Below, in pieces: positions 1 to 8,918 of a stretch of DNA of 64,000 bases. How positions within the stretch are numbered: position 1 is the stretch's first letter; every line of letters starts with the position of its first letter. This DNA is from Parasphingorhabdus marina DSM 22363 (lineage in GTDB: Bacteria; Pseudomonadota; Alphaproteobacteria; Sphingomonadales; Sphingomonadaceae), in contig NZ_FSQW01000002.1 in the NCBI RefSeq assembly GCF_900128895.1, positions 806,001 through 870,000 on the forward strand. The letters are read 5' to 3'. Made by a program: the position numbers and the translations under genes. A model generated the notes under the pieces. It was not told the DNA's origin, searched no databases, and was given only the letters and a program-made list of their open reading frames with translations.

Positions 1-954
1 CGTGATTTCATCGCCGCCATATTCCGCGGTAAACAACCCATCCAGCTCCGCAGTCTCGGCACCGCCAAGGGGCATCGCGACCCCGCTCGCGGTCAGTTTG
101 ATGACCCCTTTGCTCTGTTCCATATCTCCCGAAAAATCGAGCGATGAGCGGATTTCCTGTGCGGAATTTCCCGCCTGGCGCAGCGGTCCGCCAATTGTCC
201 CCAGGCTCCCTTCCCAGCTCGCCAGATCCTTGCCCAGACGAAGGTTGAGGCGGCTCGCCATGTTCTCAGCTGCAAATCCGGCCTCGTCACATTTCACGTC
301 CGGCAAACGCAAAGGGCCACGCATTCGGGGCTGCCCGATGCTGATCGAGATATCTGCAAACAATGTCGGTTCGGAAATCAGGCAGGACCCCAGATCAATT
401 TCCCGGGAGATCGCGGCCAGCTTGCCCTTGAACCCGTCCTTCAGATTGCCTTCGCCGTTGAGCGACAGGCCGACTACGCCATAATCACTCTCGATCCGCA
501 TTTGCGCCTTGTCCAGCCCCAGCCAGATGTCCGGCAGAGCCAGTGGACTGTCATCGTCGGGATCCATGAATTTTTCGAGCTCGCCCAGCGACAGTTTGCC
601 ATTCACATATCTGGCGAACAGCTTCACCCCGCTCGCCCTCACCCAGTTGACGCCGGCACCATCCGTGGACACGGAATTCCCGATCTCGACCAGCTCCGCC
701 GTGAGGTCGGGATTCTCCGGATCACCGAGGACGAGGTTGCGGATAATCTGTTTGTCAAAGCCGATATCATCAATCTCGAACGCCGCCTCGACATCCAGCC
801 GCTCGAGTTCCTGCCGCGCATAGTCGTCGGCAAGATCCACCCGGTTGAACCACAATATCGCGAAGCCGAAAAGCAACAGCACGCCAAGCGCGGCCAGCAC
901 GATGGTCAATCGCGACCTTGGCTGTCCCGTTTCAGGTTCCGGCGTCTCCTCCAT
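1..954 (-). CDS. YdbH/AsmA-like envelope protein, N-terminal part (cut by left edge)
   Basis: The first 318 codons of a minus-strand gene are visible; the C-terminus lies outside the window. A short acidic N-terminus is followed by one hydrophobic anchor at about residues 17-36 and then a soluble part of alternating polar and apolar strands (for example ASGVKLFARYVNGKLSLGEL). One N-terminal helix holding a long beta-rich periplasmic part is the layout of AsmA/YdbH-type proteins, which are thought to bridge the two membranes and carry phospholipid. That family call is an inference because the diagnostic C-terminus is missing. The ATG is the first in frame; no well-spaced Shine-Dalgarno is seen. 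It diverges from radC with 146 bases between the starts. Confidence 0.65.
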   Translation of the reverse strand, partial: MEETPEPETGQPRSRLTIVLAALGVLLLFGFAILWFNRVDLADDYARQELERLDVEAAFEIDDIGFDKQIIRNLVLGDPENPDLTAELVEIGNSVSTDGAGVNWVRASGVKLFARYVNGKLSLGELEKFMDPDDDSPLALPDIWLGLDKAQMRIESDYGVVGLSLNGEGNLKDGFKGKLAAISREIDLGSCLISEPTLFADISISIGQPRMRGPLRLPDVKCDEAGFAAENMASRLNLRLGKDLASWEGSLGTIGGPLRQAGNSAQEIRSSLDFSGDMEQSKGVIKLTASGVAMPLGGAETAELDGLFTAEYGGDEIT

Positions 955-1091
955 GACCGCAGAAATGCAGAAGTCTTCCTTAAGTTGCAATGTACAATAG
1001 GGATTTGCCCGGAATAATTCCGGATGAACAGAATCGGTCATATTCGGCCAAACGGGAAATTTGTGCTGCCCTGCCGACCCGGCGTCTGTAT

Positions 1092-1106
1092 GTTCGCTAT
1101 ATGTTC
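1092..1106 (+). promoter_or_regulatory. LexA-like box (GTTC-N7-GTTC) over the radC start
   Basis: The sequence GTTCGCTATATGTTC matches the alphaproteobacterial SOS operator GTTC-N7-GTTC exactly and covers the proposed radC start codon at 1101. About one such match per strand is expected by chance in 64 kb, so position next to a repair-linked gene is the main support. Confidence 0.4.
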
Positions 1107-1805
1107 TCTCACAATAACAACCAGGGCAAACGCGGTGGTTCCGATGCTTCGACTTACCGCGCATCTCGCCAGAAACTGCGCGATGATCTCGGGGAAAGCC
1201 TCACGGATCACGAGCTGTTGTGCTGTTTACTCCATGTCGCCTCACCCCGAAGTGATGCGGATACAATCGCCCGGAGTCTCCTGTCCGAATTTGAGAGTTT
1301 CGCGACCCTCATCACTGCCAGCACCGCGCTTCTCGATCAGGTGCCCGGTCTGACCGACAATCAGCTGTCCGCGCTCAAAATTGTCCGGACCGGCGCCATT
1401 CGCATGTTGTCAGAGCCAGTCCGTCGGCAACCCCTGCTGGCGAGCTGGACCGCGCTTCTCGATTATCTGCGGGCCGATATGGCGCTTCTGACGACGGAGC
1501 GGGTCCGGATTCTGCATCTCGATACGAAAAACCGTTTGCTCCGGGATGAACTTGTCAGTGAAGGGTCCGTCGACGAAGCTGTGATTTTTCCACGCGAGGT
1601 CCTCCGGCGGGCGCTGGAGCTGGGTTCGGCCGCGATCATTCTCGTGCACAATCATCCGAGTGGCGATCCGACACCCAGCCAGCAGGACATCGCCCTTACC
1701 CGAGACATTGCGCTGGCGGGTGAAAAACTGGGCATCACGGTCCATGACCATATCATCATTGGCCGGGCAGGTCATGTTTCGTTGCGGAGCAAAGGCCTGA
1801 TCTGA
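1101..1805 (+). CDS. radC: RadC family JAB/MPN-domain protein
   Basis: A 234-residue protein with the two parts of RadC: an N-terminal helix-hairpin-helix-like region (LLDQVPGLTDNQLSALKIV) and a C-terminal JAB domain. The JAMM metal site is complete: HNHPSGDPTPSQQD at about residues 183-196 gives H-x-H-x7-S-x2-D, and HDHIIIG follows. RadC was once linked to repair, but its biochemical role is not settled; JAMM proteins of other branches are isopeptidases. The start at 1101 was chosen because the reading frame upstream of it has no family resemblance and homologues begin a few residues before the basic RxKLRDDL segment. A LexA-like box overlaps this start. The gene converges on the DoxX-NDH-2 gene with only 15 bases between stops. 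Confidence 0.88.
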   Translation: MFSHNNNQGKRGGSDASTYRASRQKLRDDLGESLTDHELLCCLLHVASPRSDADTIARSLLSEFESFATLITASTALLDQVPGLTDNQLSALKIVRTGAIRMLSEPVRRQPLLASWTALLDYLRADMALLTTERVRILHLDTKNRLLRDELVSEGSVDEAVIFPREVLRRALELGSAAIILVHNHPSGDPTPSQQDIALTRDIALAGEKLGITVHDHIIIGRAGHVSLRSKGLI

Positions 1806-1820
1806 CCCAGATTGCAGAAT

Positions 1821-3983
1821 CTATCCTCCGCTGTCCTTCCCGGTGATCAGCCGTATGCCAAGCTGCAAGGTGAAATAGGACCATATCCAGTTCACCAGCA
1901 CCGAAATCCGGTTCCGCATGCCCGACAGGAAGCCGACATGGACAGCCCCCCATAGCCACCAGGCCGGGGCGCCGTGCAGCTTCATGAATCCGAAATCCGC
2001 AACGGCGCTTTTGCGGCCAATCGTCGCAAGGCTGCCCTGGTGCTTGTAGGCAAAGGGTGCCATTTCACGATCACTGAGCAGTTTGTTCTCGATATAGCTG
2101 GCAACATGGGCGCCAGCCTGTTTTGCTGCAGGCGCGAGACCCGGAACCGGATTGCCGTCCCATGCGCTGCTGCCAGCCGTATCACCAATGGCAAACACAT
2201 TGTCATGCCCCGAAACCCGCAAATGTTCATCCACGGCAACCCGCCCTGCCCGATCTGTTTCCGCACCCAGCCACTGTCCGGCAGGAGACGCAATCACGCC
2301 CGCTGCCCAGAGCACGGTTTCGGTGGCAATCTCGACATCCTCGCCGATCTCGACATGGTCAGCGGTGATATTGGTGACACGCGATTTGAGGCGGATCTCG
2401 ACACCGAGATTTTCGAGAGACTGCGCAGCGTGTGCGGACAGGTCTTCGGGAAAGGCCGGAAGGATACGTTCGCCCGATTGGACCAGGATGATCCGGGCAC
2501 TCGCCGGGTCGATCCGGCGATATTCGTCTTTCAGTCCCTGATGCGCAAGTTCGGCAATCGCGCCGGCGAGTTCAACGCCGGTGGGCCCGGCTCCGACAAT
2601 GACGAAGGTCATCAATCGCTGGATCCGCTCGGGATCACTGGAGGACTCGGCGCGTTCGAATGCCCGCAACACATGGGCCCGGACCGAGACCCCATCCTCG
2701 ATGGTTTTCAGACCCGGTGCATAAGGCGCCCATTCGTCCTTGCCAAAATAGCTGTGCGAGGCCCCGGTCGCCAGAACCAGATAGTCATAATCGAGGCTGT
2801 TTTGACCATAGGTCAAAGTCTGCGCTTCACTATCCACAGCGTTGACTTCACCCAGTATGACCCGGACATTGCCGTCATTGCGGAACATGCCGCGGATCGG
2901 AGTGGCGACATCCGCCGGAGAAAGTGCCGCCGTCGCTATTTGATAGAGCAGCGGCTGAAACAGATGATAATTGTGCCGGTCAACCAGCGTGATCCGCACC
3001 GGCAGGTTCTTCAGTCTGTTCACGCAGGCAAGCCCGCCAAAGCCGGCGCCAACAACCACGATATGCGGCCAGTGCGCAGGTACGTCCTCATATTTGCGGT
3101 CGAAGAGGATGTTGGATTCGAGCCACGCCTGGATCAGCCGGTCCACGGCCAGGAAACCGCTCCCGAACAGGAACATGAGGCCGAACAGCAGCATCGGGTA
3201 TAATGACAGATCCGGATGGAGGCCCATCACGGCCAGCGTGCTGATTACCAGAGTCAGCAGGACTGCGGTGAGCGGGATGAGAAAGCCGGCGATCAACAGG
3301 ATCGCCAGACCGATCGCCAGAACCGGGTGGATCCCGGCAAAACCCGAAAGAGGTAGCCAGCCGGAAAAAGCGGAAAGATCGAGCAATCCGCCGCCAGCCA
3401 AAACCGCGGCCGCCAGCCACAGCCGGATCAGCAGCAACCAAAGGGGCGCGATGCTCGTTGTCAAAAACTCGCAAAACTGCATGACCGGCCGGGCCAGCGG
3501 CAAGGCACTCTGACCCAAGCCGCCCGCCAATGCCCGGTCAAAAGAAAACCCTCCTGCGCCGTGCCAGACGTACCAGCCCAGAATAGCGATGAGCCAGAGA
3601 TTCAGGTCCACCGGGATATAGACAATCTGGCTGATCAGCAGCAGCAGGGCGATCGACAAGGCCGCTGCCCGGGTGAACAGCCCGAAAAGCAACAGAATCG
3701 GGGCAAGGACTTCTATCAACGCGCCGATTACAGCTGCTGTCTCCGGCGCCATCCAGGATACTGGATATTCGAACCGGGCCAGATTCAACGCGGTGTCCCA
3801 GTCGGAAAGCTTCACGATACCGGAGCGGAAAATGGCCTGGGCCACCAGCAAGCGTACCAGAAGATCAAAAAACGGACGGACCAGCCCGATAATCGATCGC
3901 CAGGTCTTGACCCAGATCCTGAGGGTCACCCGAACAAAAGGTGATAGCCGTTCTTCCTGCAGATTCGTCGTACCGGTTGTCAT
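1821..3983 (-). CDS. DoxX-DoxX-type II NADH dehydrogenase fusion
   Basis: A 720-residue protein with two membrane modules and one flavoprotein. Residues about 25-160 and 165-290 each form a DoxX-like set of hydrophobic helices. From about residue 310 comes a type II NADH dehydrogenase (NDH-2) with the FAD motif VVVGAGFGGLACVNRL, the NAD motif FVIVGAGPTGVELAGAI and a C-terminal amphipathic anchor near WIWSYFTLQLG. NDH-2 passes electrons from NADH to quinone at the inner membrane face without pumping protons. DoxX names the small subunit of archaeal thiosulfate:quinone oxidoreductase, and is common in membrane redox proteins. Start: ATG at 3983 has AAGGAAGG seven bases upstream and is preferred to a GTG 18 bases earlier. 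Confidence 0.85.
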   Translation of the reverse strand: MTTGTTNLQEERLSPFVRVTLRIWVKTWRSIIGLVRPFFDLLVRLLVAQAIFRSGIVKLSDWDTALNLARFEYPVSWMAPETAAVIGALIEVLAPILLLFGLFTRAAALSIALLLLISQIVYIPVDLNLWLIAILGWYVWHGAGGFSFDRALAGGLGQSALPLARPVMQFCEFLTTSIAPLWLLLIRLWLAAAVLAGGGLLDLSAFSGWLPLSGFAGIHPVLAIGLAILLIAGFLIPLTAVLLTLVISTLAVMGLHPDLSLYPMLLFGLMFLFGSGFLAVDRLIQAWLESNILFDRKYEDVPAHWPHIVVVGAGFGGLACVNRLKNLPVRITLVDRHNYHLFQPLLYQIATAALSPADVATPIRGMFRNDGNVRVILGEVNAVDSEAQTLTYGQNSLDYDYLVLATGASHSYFGKDEWAPYAPGLKTIEDGVSVRAHVLRAFERAESSSDPERIQRLMTFVIVGAGPTGVELAGAIAELAHQGLKDEYRRIDPASARIILVQSGERILPAFPEDLSAHAAQSLENLGVEIRLKSRVTNITADHVEIGEDVEIATETVLWAAGVIASPAGQWLGAETDRAGRVAVDEHLRVSGHDNVFAIGDTAGSSAWDGNPVPGLAPAAKQAGAHVASYIENKLLSDREMAPFAYKHQGSLATIGRKSAVADFGFMKLHGAPAWWLWGAVHVGFLSGMRNRISVLVNWIWSYFTLQLGIRLITGKDSGG

Positions 3984-4046
3984 ATGGTGCCCTTCCTTCA
4001 CCGACTGGTTCGCCGATTGTGCCGCAAGGTTACACGGAACCAGCGT

Positions 4047-5147
4047 CTAGTACAGGAACATCGGCATGTTTTCGACCTGCACCAGGCTTGCCCGATACTG
4101 GCTTGCGTCATACAGACCGGACACATTGACACCCTTGGTATCTTCCAGAAGTGTGCCGATCGGAACCGCCCCGTAATTGCCATCGGTCAGGCAGACCATA
4201 TTGGACGTGCGCTTTTCCTCGATCAGCTGAACCGCCAGCGCCCCGAAGGCGAAACCGACCATGCGATCCATCGCATCCGGCTCCCCGGCGCGCATCAGAT
4301 AGGCAAGCTCCTGGACAATGGTGCGCTCATCCGAACGCGCCTCGATCTCGCGCGCCAGCTGCGTCCCGATATTGAGACCGTCACGATTGGTAGCGGATTT
4401 GTTGATCTCGTCCGCGAAATCTGCACTGCCCGCCAGCTTGGCGCCTTCTGATATGATGCAGATCGCATAGGATTCCGGATTGCTCTCCTTGTCCTTGAGC
4501 AGCAACGGCAGCAGTTCGTCTATATCTGCCGGTACCTCGGCGATTACGGTACGGTCGGCCTGCGACAGGAAGCCGGACAGCAAGGCCGTTTCGCCCGATC
4601 GCCGGCCAAACAATTCGATGACGCCGATACGTTCGTGGCTGGCCATGGTCGTGCGCAGCGCATTGATGGCCTCGACCGATCGGGTCACCGCGGTGGAAAA
4701 GCCAATGCAGTAATCCGTGCCGTAGACATCATTGTCCATCGTCTTGGGAATGGAAATCACGTTGCGTCCGAGACTGGCCAGATGGGCCGAAAATCTGAGC
4801 GTTCCGTCGCCACCCATGGTGATCAGCGCATCGACCTTCAGCGCGTCCAGAATGTCCAGCACCTTTTCGGTCTGGTCGCCTTCCGGCGTATTGCGCGGGT
4901 CACAGCGCGAGCTGTGCAAGATCGTGCCGCCTTGCCGGTCAATCCCGCGAACCCGGTCCCGGTCGAGCACCATCGCGGAATTTTCGAGCGACCAGGGATC
5001 ATTGATATCGACTTCCAGCACACCTTCCCAGCCGCGGCGCAAACCGATCACATCCCAGCCCCGCTGCCAGGCGGACATGGTGATCGACCGGATGCAGGGA
5101 TTGAGTCCCGGTACGTCGCCGCCGCCGGTTAATACTGCCAGACGCAT
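4047..5147 (-). CDS. 6-phosphofructokinase (PfkA family)
   Basis: A 366-residue PfkA-family enzyme that phosphorylates fructose 6-phosphate, the committed step of glycolysis. The N-terminal LTGGGDVPGLN (residues 6-16), GGDGT (112-116) and PKTMDND (134-140) are the family's phosphoryl-donor and catalytic loops. The donor-site pair is mixed: glycine in GGDG is usual for ATP enzymes, while lysine in PKT is usual for pyrophosphate enzymes; the Gly/Lys pair is known from ATP-using members such as trypanosomal PFK, so ATP is more likely but unproven. The ATG at 5147 has AGGGAG eight bases upstream; an earlier in-frame ATG at 5183 lacks this. The gene diverges from purB. Confidence 0.85.
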   Translation of the reverse strand: MRLAVLTGGGDVPGLNPCIRSITMSAWQRGWDVIGLRRGWEGVLEVDINDPWSLENSAMVLDRDRVRGIDRQGGTILHSSRCDPRNTPEGDQTEKVLDILDALKVDALITMGGDGTLRFSAHLASLGRNVISIPKTMDNDVYGTDYCIGFSTAVTRSVEAINALRTTMASHERIGVIELFGRRSGETALLSGFLSQADRTVIAEVPADIDELLPLLLKDKESNPESYAICIISEGAKLAGSADFADEINKSATNRDGLNIGTQLAREIEARSDERTIVQELAYLMRAGEPDAMDRMVGFAFGALAVQLIEEKRTSNMVCLTDGNYGAVPIGTLLEDTKGVNVSGLYDASQYRASLVQVENMPMFLY

Positions 5148-5285
5148 GTCATTCTCCCTGTCATTTCCGTCACTGCCGGTCACGGCACGGATTGCCGACT
5201 CGACATGTTGCTGCTAGCGGAGCCGCAAATCCGATCCGCAGGCCCTTCCGGTTAAACCGGTTTTTGAATTTCAAGGAAAGAAAAA

Positions 5286-6587
5286 ATGATTCCGCGCTAC
5301 TCTCGCCCCGACATGGTTGCCATCTGGGAACCTGAATCGAAATTCCAGATCTGGTTCGAAATTGAAGCCCATGCCACGGACGCGCTGGCCGAACTGGGCG
5401 TTGTGCCAAAAGAAGCCGCCAAAGCCATCTGGGCGAAAGGCAAGTTCGATGTCGAGCGGATCGACGAGATCGAACGCGAAGTGAAACATGATGTGATCGC
5501 TTTTTTGACCAACGTTGCCGAAAATGTCGGAGAAGAAGCCCGTTTCATGCATCAGGGCATGACTTCCAGCGATGTTCTCGATACCTGCCTCGCGGTTCAG
5601 CTGACCCGGGCAACCGACATTTTGCTCGCAGACATGGACAAGCTGCTCGCCGCGCTCAAGACCCGGGCCTTTGAGCACAAGCTGACCCCGACCATTGGCC
5701 GAAGCCACGGCATCCACGGTGAACCCGTGACATTTGGCCTGAAGCTGGCGCAGGCCTATGCCGAATTTGAACGCAATCGCGAACGTCTTGTCGCCGCACG
5801 CAAGGAAATCGCGACATGCGCCATTTCCGGAGCCGTGGGTACATTCGCCAATATTGACCCCAAGGTCGAAGCCCATGTGGCCGAAAAAATGGGGCTGGAA
5901 GTCGAGCCGGTTTCGACCCAGGTCATTCCGCGCGACCGCCACGCACAATATTTTGCCACGCTCGCGGTGATTGCGTCATCGGTTGAAAGGCTGGCTGTCG
6001 AAATCCGACATCTGCAGCGGACCGAAGTGCTCGAGGCAGAGGAATATTTCTCGCCCGGCCAGAAAGGCTCCAGTGCGATGCCGCACAAGCGCAACCCGAT
6101 CCTGACCGAAAACCTGACCGGCCTCGCCCGGATGGTGCGCAGCTTCGCCCTGCCCGCGATGGAAAATGTCGCGCTCTGGCACGAGCGGGATATCTCGCAC
6201 AGCTCGGTCGAGCGGATGATCGGCCCGGACGCCACCATCACGCTCGATTTCGCCCTCGCCCGGCTCACCGGAGTCGTCGAGAAGCTGCTCGTCTATCCCG
6301 AAAGGATGATGAAAAATCTCGACCGGATGGGCGGTCTTGTCCACTCGCAACGCGTCCTGCTGGCGCTGACCCAGGCCGGTATCAGCCGCGAGGACAGCTA
6401 TCGTATCGTTCAGCGCAATGCCATGAAAGTCTGGGAATCCGACGGCGAGATCGCGCTGCTCGACCTGCTCAAGGCCGATCCGGATGTGACCGCGAAACTG
6501 AGTGAGGCAGAGCTCGAGGAGCGGTTTAATCTCGACTATCATTTCAAGCATGTCGACACGATTTTCACGCGCGTGTTCGGAAATTAG
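5286..6587 (+). CDS. purB: Adenylosuccinate lyase
   Basis: A 433-residue lyase of the fumarase/aspartase superfamily. It cleaves fumarate from SAICAR and from adenylosuccinate in purine synthesis. The superfamily signature SSAMPHKRNP is at about residues 262-271, on the mobile catalytic loop, and the substrate-binding TSSDVLDTC and GRSHGIHGEP segments are present. Length matches the bacterial short-form family. The start ATG follows AAGGAAAG by six bases. It stands ahead of the lapA-like/pyrF pair; the 75-base gap holds no obvious terminator. Confidence 0.96.
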   Translation: MIPRYSRPDMVAIWEPESKFQIWFEIEAHATDALAELGVVPKEAAKAIWAKGKFDVERIDEIEREVKHDVIAFLTNVAENVGEEARFMHQGMTSSDVLDTCLAVQLTRATDILLADMDKLLAALKTRAFEHKLTPTIGRSHGIHGEPVTFGLKLAQAYAEFERNRERLVAARKEIATCAISGAVGTFANIDPKVEAHVAEKMGLEVEPVSTQVIPRDRHAQYFATLAVIASSVERLAVEIRHLQRTEVLEAEEYFSPGQKGSSAMPHKRNPILTENLTGLARMVRSFALPAMENVALWHERDISHSSVERMIGPDATITLDFALARLTGVVEKLLVYPERMMKNLDRMGGLVHSQRVLLALTQAGISREDSYRIVQRNAMKVWESDGEIALLDLLKADPDVTAKLSEAELEERFNLDYHFKHVDTIFTRVFGN

Positions 6588-6662
6588 CCCGGCAGAACTA
6601 GGGCTTTGCCAGCAGCGGTTTTTCCGCCTAGACTGGCTGCACGAAAACGTAACGGAGCACCG

Positions 6663-7082
6663 ATGCAATTCATAAAGACGCTCTTCTGGGTCATTCTCGC
6701 CGTCATTCTGGTCGTGTTTGCGGCCAATAACTGGTCTCCGACTTCGGTTCTGGTCTGGCAGGATATCCGGGTAGACACCAAATTGCCGGTTCTGGTGATC
6801 GGTGCCTTTTTGCTGGGCTTCCTGCCGATGTGGATTCTGCACCGGACCATGAAATGGCGAATGTCCCGCCGGATCAAGACGCTAGAAGCTGCGGCACGAC
6901 CGGCTCCCTCGCCTGCGCCGGTTGCGACGCAGACGCCAGATGGCACGCCTGCACCCAAAGCTCCCGTAGCGAAACCGCTGGATCTCCAGAAGGATCAGAT
7001 CGCGAAAGCCGAACCGGCCGTTTCTCCGGTGGAGAAACCACCGGCAGACAAGACACCGACCGAAAAACCGAAAGCCGGATAG
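6663..7082 (+). CDS. LapA (DUF1049) domain membrane protein
   Basis: A 139-residue inner membrane protein. Two hydrophobic helices (about residues 3-20 and 42-60) enclose a short periplasmic loop containing ANNWSPTSVLVW, the pattern of the DUF1049/LapA domain; in Escherichia coli LapA works with LapB to control LpxC and lipopolysaccharide level. After the second helix comes a basic stretch and then a long Pro/Ala/Lys-rich tail that is probably disordered and lacks the coiled coil of many LapA proteins. The ATG at 6663 has CGGAG six bases upstream. The stop is two bases before pyrF, so the two are probably translated from one message. Confidence 0.8.
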   Translation: MQFIKTLFWVILAVILVVFAANNWSPTSVLVWQDIRVDTKLPVLVIGAFLLGFLPMWILHRTMKWRMSRRIKTLEAAARPAPSPAPVATQTPDGTPAPKAPVAKPLDLQKDQIAKAEPAVSPVEKPPADKTPTEKPKAG

Positions 7083-7084
7083 CC

Positions 7085-7759
7085 ATGAGCAACCCGATCT
7101 ACGTCGCCCTGGACACACCAGATCTCGACCGCGCGATCGCCATTGCCAAATCGGTCAAGGGGCATGTCGGCGGCCTGAAACTGGGTCTCGAATTTTTCTG
7201 TGCGAGCGGCCATCATGGCGTTCACGAAATCCAGAAGGTCGGGCTACCGATCTTCCTCGATCTCAAGTTGCATGACATTCCCAATACCGTGGCCAAGGCG
7301 ATGCAGGCGATCAATGTGCTGGAACCCGCCATTGTCACCATCCACGCCTCGGGCAGCCGGGCGATGATGGAAGATGCCAAGGCCGCGGCCAACGAGCATA
7401 CCAGGGTCGTCGGTGTCACCCTGCTGACCTCACTGGACCAGCGCGACATGGAAAGTGTCGGCTATACCGGCACACCCCATGACCAGGTTGAACGACTGGC
7501 CGAGCTGGCGCAGGAAGCCGGACTGGACGGGATCGTCTGTTCAGGAAACGAAGTCGCTGCCGCGCACAAGGCCTGGAAAAAAGGCTTTTTCGTCGTGCCC
7601 GGCCTGCGCCCCGCCGGGACTGCCATGGGCGACCAGAAACGCGCCGTCACGCCCCGGCAAGCTCGCGACAATGGCGCCAGCGTCCTGGTGATCGGGCGCC
7701 CGATAACGGGCGCAGACAATCCCGGAGAAGCCGCGCGGGCGATAGAAGGGACTCTTTAG
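7085..7759 (+). CDS. pyrF: Orotidine 5'-phosphate decarboxylase
   Basis: A 224-residue TIM-barrel enzyme that makes UMP from OMP, the last step of pyrimidine synthesis. The catalytic Asp-Lys-Asp array is in DLKLHDIPNT, and the phosphate-binding loop is near PGLRPAG and VIGRPITGA. The start ATG is two bases after the lapA-like stop. The stop is one base from the end of the convergent lipoprotein gene. The lapA-pyrF-trpF neighbourhood is typical of sphingomonads. Confidence 0.95.
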   Translation: MSNPIYVALDTPDLDRAIAIAKSVKGHVGGLKLGLEFFCASGHHGVHEIQKVGLPIFLDLKLHDIPNTVAKAMQAINVLEPAIVTIHASGSRAMMEDAKAAANEHTRVVGVTLLTSLDQRDMESVGYTGTPHDQVERLAELAQEAGLDGIVCSGNEVAAAHKAWKKGFFVVPGLRPAGTAMGDQKRAVTPRQARDNGASVLVIGRPITGADNPGEAARAIEGTL

Positions 7760-7760
7760 G

Positions 7761-8183
7761 TCATTCCTCCAAGTCGATAATCAACGCTGGCGAGTTTATG
7801 TTATATCCGACCATTTTCGCTTTCTCACCAACAAGGTTTATCGTAAACGTTTCCAATCCCTCGCCTTTTGCAAACTCGGTTTCATAAGTCAGAACGGCAA
7901 ATGTTCCACTTGTTGTCGCATTTACACGCCATCCGGACAGGGTTTTGTTGGTAACCTGACCGAGTTTCCTGTGAACTGTCTTGAATAGCCCATCATGGAT
8001 TTTCTTGTCGGTATTGTCCCGATATTGCTGGCCAGCTCGTGTGAAGATACGATCAAATTCCTGATCATTGAACAGCTTGTGAATGTGATCGACTTCCTGC
8101 TCGGCCTTCTCGGTCCCTTCGCTTAAGGCGGAACAGCCAGACAGGCTCACCGCCAGCAACATGACGAGAAAAATTCGGAACAT
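7761..8183 (-). CDS. Small lipoprotein of unknown function
   Basis: A 140-residue predicted lipoprotein: MFRIFLVMLLAVSLSGCSAL is a lipoprotein signal with the lipobox LSGC. The mature part starts with an acidic helix, then a segment with FDRIFTRAGQQYRDNTD and a beta-rich C-terminus, an outline that recalls the small DUF4019-like stress domains, but no family is certain. Start: ATG at 8183 has AAGGGG six bases upstream; an ATG six bases earlier is too close to that site. It lies against the direction of the pyr/trp genes around it and splits pyrF from trpF, so it probably has its own promoter in the 81 bases before trpF. Confidence 0.75.
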   Translation of the reverse strand: MFRIFLVMLLAVSLSGCSALSEGTEKAEQEVDHIHKLFNDQEFDRIFTRAGQQYRDNTDKKIHDGLFKTVHRKLGQVTNKTLSGWRVNATTSGTFAVLTYETEFAKGEGLETFTINLVGEKAKMVGYNINSPALIIDLEE

Positions 8184-8264
8184 CGTCATCCCCTTTTGAC
8201 GTTTGATGTATTTCGCCACTATTCACATAATTGGTATCAAGCATAATGGAACCGGAAAATTTTT

Positions 8265-8918
8265 ATGACCACTCAAATCAAAATTTGCGGCCTGTCCACC
8301 GAAGCGGCGATTGATGCCGCCATTGATGCGGGCGCCACGCATGTCGGTCTGGTCCATTTCGAAAAAAGCCCGCGCCATGTATCACTCGAGCGGGCGGCGG
8401 AGCTGCGCAAACATGCGGGAACCCGGGTCAAGGTGGCGTTGCTGCTCGTCAATGCCGATCCCAGGCTCACCGGCAAGGCGATTGGTGATGTACGACCGGA
8501 TATCATCCAGTTTCACGGCAGCGAGACGCCCGATTGGCTGAAGCTGGTCGGCGACAATAGCGGGCTGGAAATCTGGAAGGCGCTGGGCGTACGGGACAAG
8601 CCGACGCTGGCCAGATCTGCGCGCTATGCCGGTGCCGCGGCCATGTTGCTGTTTGACGCCCCCGCCAAGGCACTGCCTGGAGGCACAGGCACCAGCTTTG
8701 ACTGGTCGCTGCTCGCAGAGCATGAACATCAGCTGCCCTGGGGGCTGGCGGGTGGTCTCGATCCGGACAATGTGACTCAGGCTCTAACGGATACCGGAGC
8801 GAAACTGGTCGATGTGTCTTCGGGCGTGGAATCCGCGCCGGGTGTCAAAGATGTGGACAGAATCGCTGCCTTTTGCCAAGCGGTGCGGGAATTTGATCCC
8901 CAAACTCGCTCATCCTGA
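8265..8918 (+). CDS. trpF: Phosphoribosylanthranilate isomerase
   Basis: A 217-residue TIM-barrel enzyme of tryptophan synthesis that converts N-(5-phosphoribosyl)anthranilate to CdRP. The catalytic cysteine is in IKICGLST (residue 7) and the catalytic aspartate in LLFDAPA; the phosphate sites GGLDPDN and DVSSGVES close the barrel. The last four codons (RSS-stop) lie inside a REP-like repeat, so the C-terminal tail is repeat-encoded. It leads the trpF-trpB-trpA series. Confidence 0.95.
   Translation: MTTQIKICGLSTEAAIDAAIDAGATHVGLVHFEKSPRHVSLERAAELRKHAGTRVKVALLLVNADPRLTGKAIGDVRPDIIQFHGSETPDWLKLVGDNSGLEIWKALGVRDKPTLARSARYAGAAAMLLFDAPAKALPGGTGTSFDWSLLAEHEHQLPWGLAGGLDPDNVTQALTDTGAKLVDVSSGVESAPGVKDVDRIAAFCQAVREFDPQTRSS

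Noticed and set aside
5248-5265. Inverted CCGGTTAAACCGG followed by TTTTT before purB
   Set aside because: Stem of five or six bases with a one- to three-base loop is too weak for a terminator and lies in the purB leader; could be chance.
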